DNA of 64,000 nucleotides from Chloroflexota bacterium (GTDB lineage Bacteria > Chloroflexota > Anaerolineae > UBA1429), in the NCBI GenBank assembly GCA_012719135.1, contig JAAYAW010000073.1, forward strand, positions 1-64,000. Direction: 5' to 3'. Of the stretch, positions 56,936 to 64,000 are shown piece after piece; position 1 is the stretch's first letter, and each line of letters begins with the position of its first letter. The notes under the pieces are model-generated. The model did not search any database. It was not told where the DNA came from and saw only the letters and a program-made list of their open reading frames with translations. The translations under genes and the position numbers were made by a program.

Positions 56936-58957
56936 CTAGAAGAGTGTGAGGGCGTACTTGACGATGAGCGGCGCAAAGACCGTGGCGCTCAGCGACATCA
57001 CGGTGATGAGCGTGTTGAGGGACGGGCCCGCGGTGTCCTTGAACGGGTCGCCAACGGTGTCACCGATGACCGCGGCATCATGGGCGGGAGAACCCTTGCC
57101 ACCATGGGCGCCATCCTCGATGTACTTTTTGCCGTTGTCCCACAGCCCGCCAGCGTTGGCCATGAGGAGCGCAAACAGAATGCCTGTCACGATGGATCCC
57201 GCCAGAAAACCGCCGAGCGCCTCGGGGCCCAGGATGATGCCCACGAGCACCGGGCTGACCATGGCGAGCACCGCGGGAAGGACGAGTTCCTTGAGCGCGC
57301 CTGCCGCCGCGATATCCACGCAACGGGCGCTATCGGGCTCGGCTTTGCCCTCCAACAGGCCAGGGATCTCGCGGAACTGACGCCGGATCTCCTCAACCAT
57401 CACGTTCGCGTTCTTGGTGACTGAGAGCATGAGCAGGGCGCTAAAAAGCGGCGGCATCATGCCTCCGATGAACAGCCCGACCACTACAGCCGGGGAGCTG
57501 AGGTTCATCATTGTGAGGCCCACTGTCTCGGAGTAGGCGTGGAAGAGGGCGAGCACCGTCAGAGCCGCAGCTCCGATCGCAAAGCCCTTGGTGATGGCCT
57601 TGGCCGTGTTTCCTGCCGCATCAAGACGGTCGCACACCGCGATCACTTCCTCAGATTCCTTGCCATACTCGGCGCAACCCTTGGCGTTGTCCACGATCGG
57701 GCCGTACGCGTCCGAGGACATGATCATGCCCGTGATTGAGAGCATCCCCACGGCAGCGATAGCCACGCCATAGGTTCCCGGGACGCCGAACTGCGTCGCA
57801 AGCAGCCAAGAGGCCACCATGGCGATACAGATGCCGAGGACCGAAGGCACGATGCTCAGCAGGCCGTATGAGAAGCCCTCCAAGATCACGAGGGCAGGGC
57901 CCGTCTCCGCAGAGGCTGCTGTGCTCTGGACGGCCTTCTGATCGATGTCGGTGAAAAAGTCCGAGGTGAAGCCGATGACGATTCCGGCCGCCAGACCGGC
58001 AAGAACCGGCCAGAGGACGCCCCAGGTGTGCTCGCCAAAGCCCAGGAGATTGACGATCACGACGGCCAGCACGGCAAAGATCAGCGCCGTGACAATAGTG
58101 CCCATGTTCAGGGCGCGGCCCGGGTCCTCACTCTCCTTGGAGCGTCCGACAAAGACCATGCCGATGAGCGAAGCGACAATACCCACTGCGCAGAGGATCA
58201 GCGGGAAGAGCACATAGAGCGGATTGCCTGCAAAAGCCGGCAGAGCCGCGCCGAGGAGCATCACCGAGACGACGCTGGCGACATACGAGTCAAAGATGTC
58301 GGCGCCCATTCCGGCGACGTCACCCACGTTATCGCCGACGTTATCGGCTACCACGGCAGGGTTGCGGGGGTCGTCTTCGACCAGATGCAGCTCGACTTTG
58401 CCAACCAGGTCGGCACCGATATCGGCCGTCTTGGTGTAGATACCGCCACCGGCCTTGGCCAGCAGGGCCAGCGAACTCGCACCAAAGCTAAAGCCGAGGA
58501 CAACTTCAGGGTCTTTGAAGATCATGTAGAGCAGCGTCATGCCCACGAGGGCAAAGCCCACCACGGCGAGCCCCATGACCGCTCCGGAGAAAAAGCCCAC
58601 GGAGAGGGCCTTGGAGAGGCCGGTACGGGCCGCCCAAGCGACGCGGCCGTTCGCTCTCGTGGAGACGATCATGCCGGTGTAGGCCGCAGCAGCGGAGCAG
58701 GCTGCGCCGATGATGTAGGCGATGGCGCTGCGCCAGCCTACGGCGACCAGCAGAACGACCGTGATGACGAGGGCCAGGATCGCCAGCACCGAGAAGAGAC
58801 GTTTTAGGTAGGTGGCAGCCCCCACCTGCACGAGCTCCGAGTACTTGGCAATACCCTCGTTCTTGTTTTCCTGGCGCATGACCCATCGGTACAGGTAACC
58901 TGCCACACCGATGGAGGCCAGACCGGCGACGAGCGCTACGATCTCCCAGACGACCAT
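56936..58957 (-). CDS. hppA: Membrane-bound H+-translocating pyrophosphatase, probably K+-independent
   Basis: GGGIYTKTADIGADLVGKVE; DPRNPAVVADNVGDNVGDVAGMGADIFDSY; GNTAKAITKG (Lys at K+-determining position). Confidence 0.95.
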   Translation of the reverse strand: MVVWEIVALVAGLASIGVAGYLYRWVMRQENKNEGIAKYSELVQVGAATYLKRLFSVLAILALVITVVLLVAVGWRSAIAYIIGAACSAAAAYTGMIVSTRANGRVAWAARTGLSKALSVGFFSGAVMGLAVVGFALVGMTLLYMIFKDPEVVLGFSFGASSLALLAKAGGGIYTKTADIGADLVGKVELHLVEDDPRNPAVVADNVGDNVGDVAGMGADIFDSYVASVVSVMLLGAALPAFAGNPLYVLFPLILCAVGIVASLIGMVFVGRSKESEDPGRALNMGTIVTALIFAVLAVVIVNLLGFGEHTWGVLWPVLAGLAAGIVIGFTSDFFTDIDQKAVQSTAASAETGPALVILEGFSYGLLSIVPSVLGICIAMVASWLLATQFGVPGTYGVAIAAVGMLSITGMIMSSDAYGPIVDNAKGCAEYGKESEEVIAVCDRLDAAGNTAKAITKGFAIGAAALTVLALFHAYSETVGLTMMNLSSPAVVVGLFIGGMMPPLFSALLMLSVTKNANVMVEEIRRQFREIPGLLEGKAEPDSARCVDIAAAGALKELVLPAVLAMVSPVLVGIILGPEALGGFLAGSIVTGILFALLMANAGGLWDNGKKYIEDGAHGGKGSPAHDAAVIGDTVGDPFKDTAGPSLNTLITVMSLSATVFAPLIVKYALTLF

Positions 58958-59278
58958 TTTCCTTCCCCCTGGAACAGAGTTATATGGACTGGCGGGCAGC
59001 CGTACGATAGCGACCCGCCAGTGAACACACCTCAGAGCGGTGGATATGCCGGTCTCGGAGCCGGCACATGCAAACAAGAGGACTGCCGTCCAGGCAAAGC
59101 CAAACCAGGGTTGCCCAACGCCGGCAAACACACCCTGTGCGATCATACAGTCGAACAGGGGGAGTGTCAAACAGTCCGCGGCATACGCCATTCATCTGGG
59201 CAAACGGGCGACAGTCGTAGGAGGGGCAACCCAGGGCTGAGGGCCTGTAAGATCTGAGGCTCGGAGGTAGTGCTCGGC

Positions 59279-60079
59279 CTAGCCACGCTCCGCCAGTTGC
59301 TCGGGAATGCGCCATGGGCGGAGCACGTCTCGACCGTCACGTACGCCCTGTATCACTGTGAGGTTGACGTAGCTCTCCAGTCTCTCACGTAGGGTGCGGT
59401 TGTCGAGGCCGCTGGCGATGTGCCTGCGGATGGCGGGGAGCTCTGCTATAAGGGCCTCGTTCTGCAGGCGGATCGCGTCTACATCGATCCACAGCGACGG
59501 CATGCCCGAGCGGATCAGGGCGGCGAGATCGTGCTCGTCGCGGGGGAGAGCGTCCACCTCGAGGGCATAGAGCCCCAGCATGTCTACATGATGACCGTCG
59601 GATGCGGCTGTGGTCGGTAGGCCGAGCTGAAGAGCGAGGTCTACGGCCCGAGTGTGCGAATAGTTGTAGATGTTCGTGCTCATGATTTCGACGGCGTCTA
59701 CACCATAGTTGTAGACTTCATCCGGCACGCAGTCACGGTACCGATACGGGTGCGCCAGTACGACAGAGGCGCCCTGGCCGTGCGCTATCTGCAGAATCTC
59801 GGATGCCTCCATGCCGGCGCCAACAGACGACCGGTCTGTGAGACCGTAGACGAGGTAATCGTCACCATCGCTCGAGGTTAGCTCGGTGGCAACGTACAGC
59901 CGGACGTCGGGGTAGGCCGCCTGGACCTCATCCACCTCATCCTGGGGCCAGTGCAGATTGTGCTCGGTGAAAACCACCGCGTCCAGCCCGATCTCCTGCG
60001 CTCTGGCGACCATCTCTTCCGGGGTAGACCGTCCGCAGGGGGAATACCGGCTGGTGTGCACGTGCAAGTCAATCAGCAT
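59279..60079 (-). CDS. PHP domain-containing protein
   Basis: MLIDLHVHTSRYSPCGRSTPEEMVARAQEIGLDAVVFTEHN. Confidence 0.9.
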   Translation of the reverse strand: MLIDLHVHTSRYSPCGRSTPEEMVARAQEIGLDAVVFTEHNLHWPQDEVDEVQAAYPDVRLYVATELTSSDGDDYLVYGLTDRSSVGAGMEASEILQIAHGQGASVVLAHPYRYRDCVPDEVYNYGVDAVEIMSTNIYNYSHTRAVDLALQLGLPTTAASDGHHVDMLGLYALEVDALPRDEHDLAALIRSGMPSLWIDVDAIRLQNEALIAELPAIRRHIASGLDNRTLRERLESYVNLTVIQGVRDGRDVLRPWRIPEQLAERG

Positions 60080-60260
60080 GGAAACCGCCTTCTAGCGTGC
60101 CCTGACAGGGCCTGGCGAGACGCTCCAGGCAGTATAGCACAGGCCCCAAGTGATGACCGCATCGGATACGGGTGCCCCGCCTGCCATCGCGCTGCTCGCC
60201 ATCCCGGTAGCAGGCACCCGCGGGAAAAGCAAAGGAGCCAGCCTTGCGGCTGGCTCCCTC

Positions 60261-60337
60261 TGGTCGGGGCGAGACGATTTGAACGTCCGACCACTTGAAC
60301 CCCATTCAAGTGCGCTACCGGGCTGCGCTACGCCCCG
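60261..60337 (-). tRNA. tRNA-Pro (anticodon GGG)
   Basis: CGGGGCGTAGCGCAGCCCGGTAGCGCACTTGAATGGGGTTCAAGTGGTCGGACGTTCAAATCGTCTCGCCCCGACCA; CCA encoded. Confidence 0.93.
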
Positions 60338-60409
60338 ATCATCTGCCATTATAGGAGGCTTGCCTTTGCCGCGCAAATCACGGCGTCGCGAGCGGCTCGA
60401 GAGCGCAGT

Positions 60410-60438
60410 TTGACAGGCCGTCAGGCCCGTGATATGAT
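60410..60438 (+). promoter_or_regulatory. Consensus sigma70 promoter of the lys operon (TTGACA-N17-TATGAT)
   Basis: TTGACA 60410-60415, spacer 60416-60432 (17 bp), TATGAT 60433-60438. Confidence 0.75.
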
Positions 60439-60487
60439 CCGGCCCATTCAGAAAGAGGCCGCCAGTGAGCCTCAGTGGAAGCAAGAA

Positions 60488-60583
60488 ATGGTATATCGCG
60501 AGCGCATAACCGAGATCCCCGCCGTTTCGGCGGATCTCATCAAGAAGAGCAAGCGTATCAAGGCTGACCCCTGGTCAGGCTAG
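60488..60583 (+). CDS. Candidate lysine leader peptide MVYRERITEIPAVSADLIKKSKRIKADPWSG
   Basis: 31-codon ORF between promoter and terminator; Lys codons at 60542-60547, 60551-60553, 60560-60562. Confidence 0.6.
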   Translation: MVYRERITEIPAVSADLIKKSKRIKADPWSG

Positions 60584-60620
60584 TCTTGCTCATGCCTCGC
60601 ATCTGAGGATACGGAAACAA

Positions 60621-60654
60621 GAGCGACTCCCCGGCCAGGGGGGTCGCTCTTTTT
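60621..60654 (+). terminator. Intrinsic terminator/attenuator upstream of lysW
   Basis: GAGCGACTCCCC-GGCCA-GGGGGGTCGCTC-TTTTT; 12-bp stem with one G/U. Confidence 0.88.
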
Positions 60655-60721
60655 CGTACGTCGGCATCGTGGGCGTGTTGGTGTTGTGGCAGTGGGTCAA
60701 CTAGAGAACAGGAGACATGAG

Positions 60722-63280
<2,559 letters not shown>

Positions 63281-63289
63281 GAGGGATGC

Positions 63290-63787
63290 ATGGCCACCGT
63301 ATGGGTCTTCGGAGATGATGTCGACACCGATCAGATCGTGCCTGGACGGTATGCGCCCTATATGAAGTCCGAATCCGAACTGGGCAAGTTCCCGTTCATC
63401 GAGGCGCGGCCGGAGTTTGCCAGAGAGGTGCAACCCGGTGACGTGATCGTCGCGGGCCGCAACTTTGGGTGCGGTTCCTCTCGAGAGTATGCCCCGCGGG
63501 CGCTGTTCATAGCCGGCGTGGGCGCGATCGTCGCCCCGAGCTTTGCGCGCATCTTTTTCCGGAACGCGCTAAATCTGGGCCTGCCGCTCGTACAGGCCGA
63601 CCTGCGGGGGCGCGTGGTCGATAGACAGCCGGTAGATCTCGACCTGGCACGTCCGGGGCTGCGCGTGAATGGCGAGTGGCTGGCGCTGCCCGCACAACCG
63701 GAATGGCTGCGGCTGGCATGGGCCGAAGGGGGCATCATACAGTACTATGCCAGACACGGGCGCCTGCCCGTGGAGGCAACCTCGTGA
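63290..63787 (+). CDS. Homoaconitase small subunit (LeuD/HacB family)
   Basis: [32 protein letters not shown]. Confidence 0.9.
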   Translation: MATVWVFGDDVDTDQIVPGRYAPYMKSESELGKFPFIEARPEFAREVQPGDVIVAGRNFGCGSSREYAPRALFIAGVGAIVAPSFARIFFRNALNLGLPLVQADLRGRVVDRQPVDLDLARPGLRVNGEWLALPAQPEWLRLAWAEGGIIQYYARHGRLPVEATS

Positions 63788-64000
63788 GCCCGGTGATCTG
63801 TCTCCTCGAAGGGGATGGCATCGGCAGGGAGGTGATTCCCGCGGCAAGGCGCGTGCTGGAGGTTCTCTGCCCCGATCTGTCCTTTGTGCAGGCGGAGGCG
63901 GGCTGGGAGACCTTCCAGAGGGAGGGCACCGCGCTCCCTGAGCGTACTGTGGATGCCGTGGCCCATGCCGATGCCACTCTGTTCGGCGCGGTCTCGTCGC
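63784..64000 (+). CDS. Isocitrate/isopropylmalate dehydrogenase family, probably homoisocitrate dehydrogenase (partial at window edge)
   Basis: GTG start; [28 protein letters not shown]...[11 protein letters not shown]; 4-bp overlap with previous CDS. Confidence 0.85.
   Translation, partial: MSPVICLLEGDGIGREVIPAARRVLEVLCPDLSFVQAEAGWETFQREGTALPERTVDAVAHADATLFGAVSS

Noticed and set aside
58028-58807. 259-aa ORF antisense to hppA
   Set aside because: Asp/His/Arg-rich shadow frame of a conserved membrane protein gene.

Overview
The window is a dense, high-GC bacterial chromosome segment. Gene content and style suggest a Chloroflexota/Anaerolineae-like genome; this is inference, no 16S is present. 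Most of it is housekeeping and metabolism: a PhnCDE-type ABC transporter with a GH42 beta-galactosidase, a molybdenum cofactor operon, DUF177-L32, Asp23-NusB, TatB/TatC, an NfnAB-like pair, ArgS, PolA, AmaP, ScpB, Smc, RNase III, AspS, a sugar-acid module, SNF2 helicase plus SWIM protein, membrane pyrophosphatase, and two tRNAs. At the right edge is a LysW-dependent (alpha-aminoadipate) lysine operon. No CRISPR array, transposase, prophage or rRNA was seen. The most interesting signals are regulatory: (1) upstream of lysW, a consensus promoter, a 31-codon leader ORF with four Lys codons in seven, an internal hairpin, a strong intrinsic terminator and candidate antiterminator pairings, which together look like a lysine leader-peptide attenuator; (2) a Moco-riboswitch-like element upstream of the Moco operon; (3) several unusual proteins: an expanded PhnE with an RDD-like N-terminus, a LuxR-TM-Kelch protein, an ArsA-like ATPase with a small uncharacterised partner, and a two-gene operon of probable winged-helix-rich unknown proteins. 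All calls were made by reading the sequence; no database search was run.
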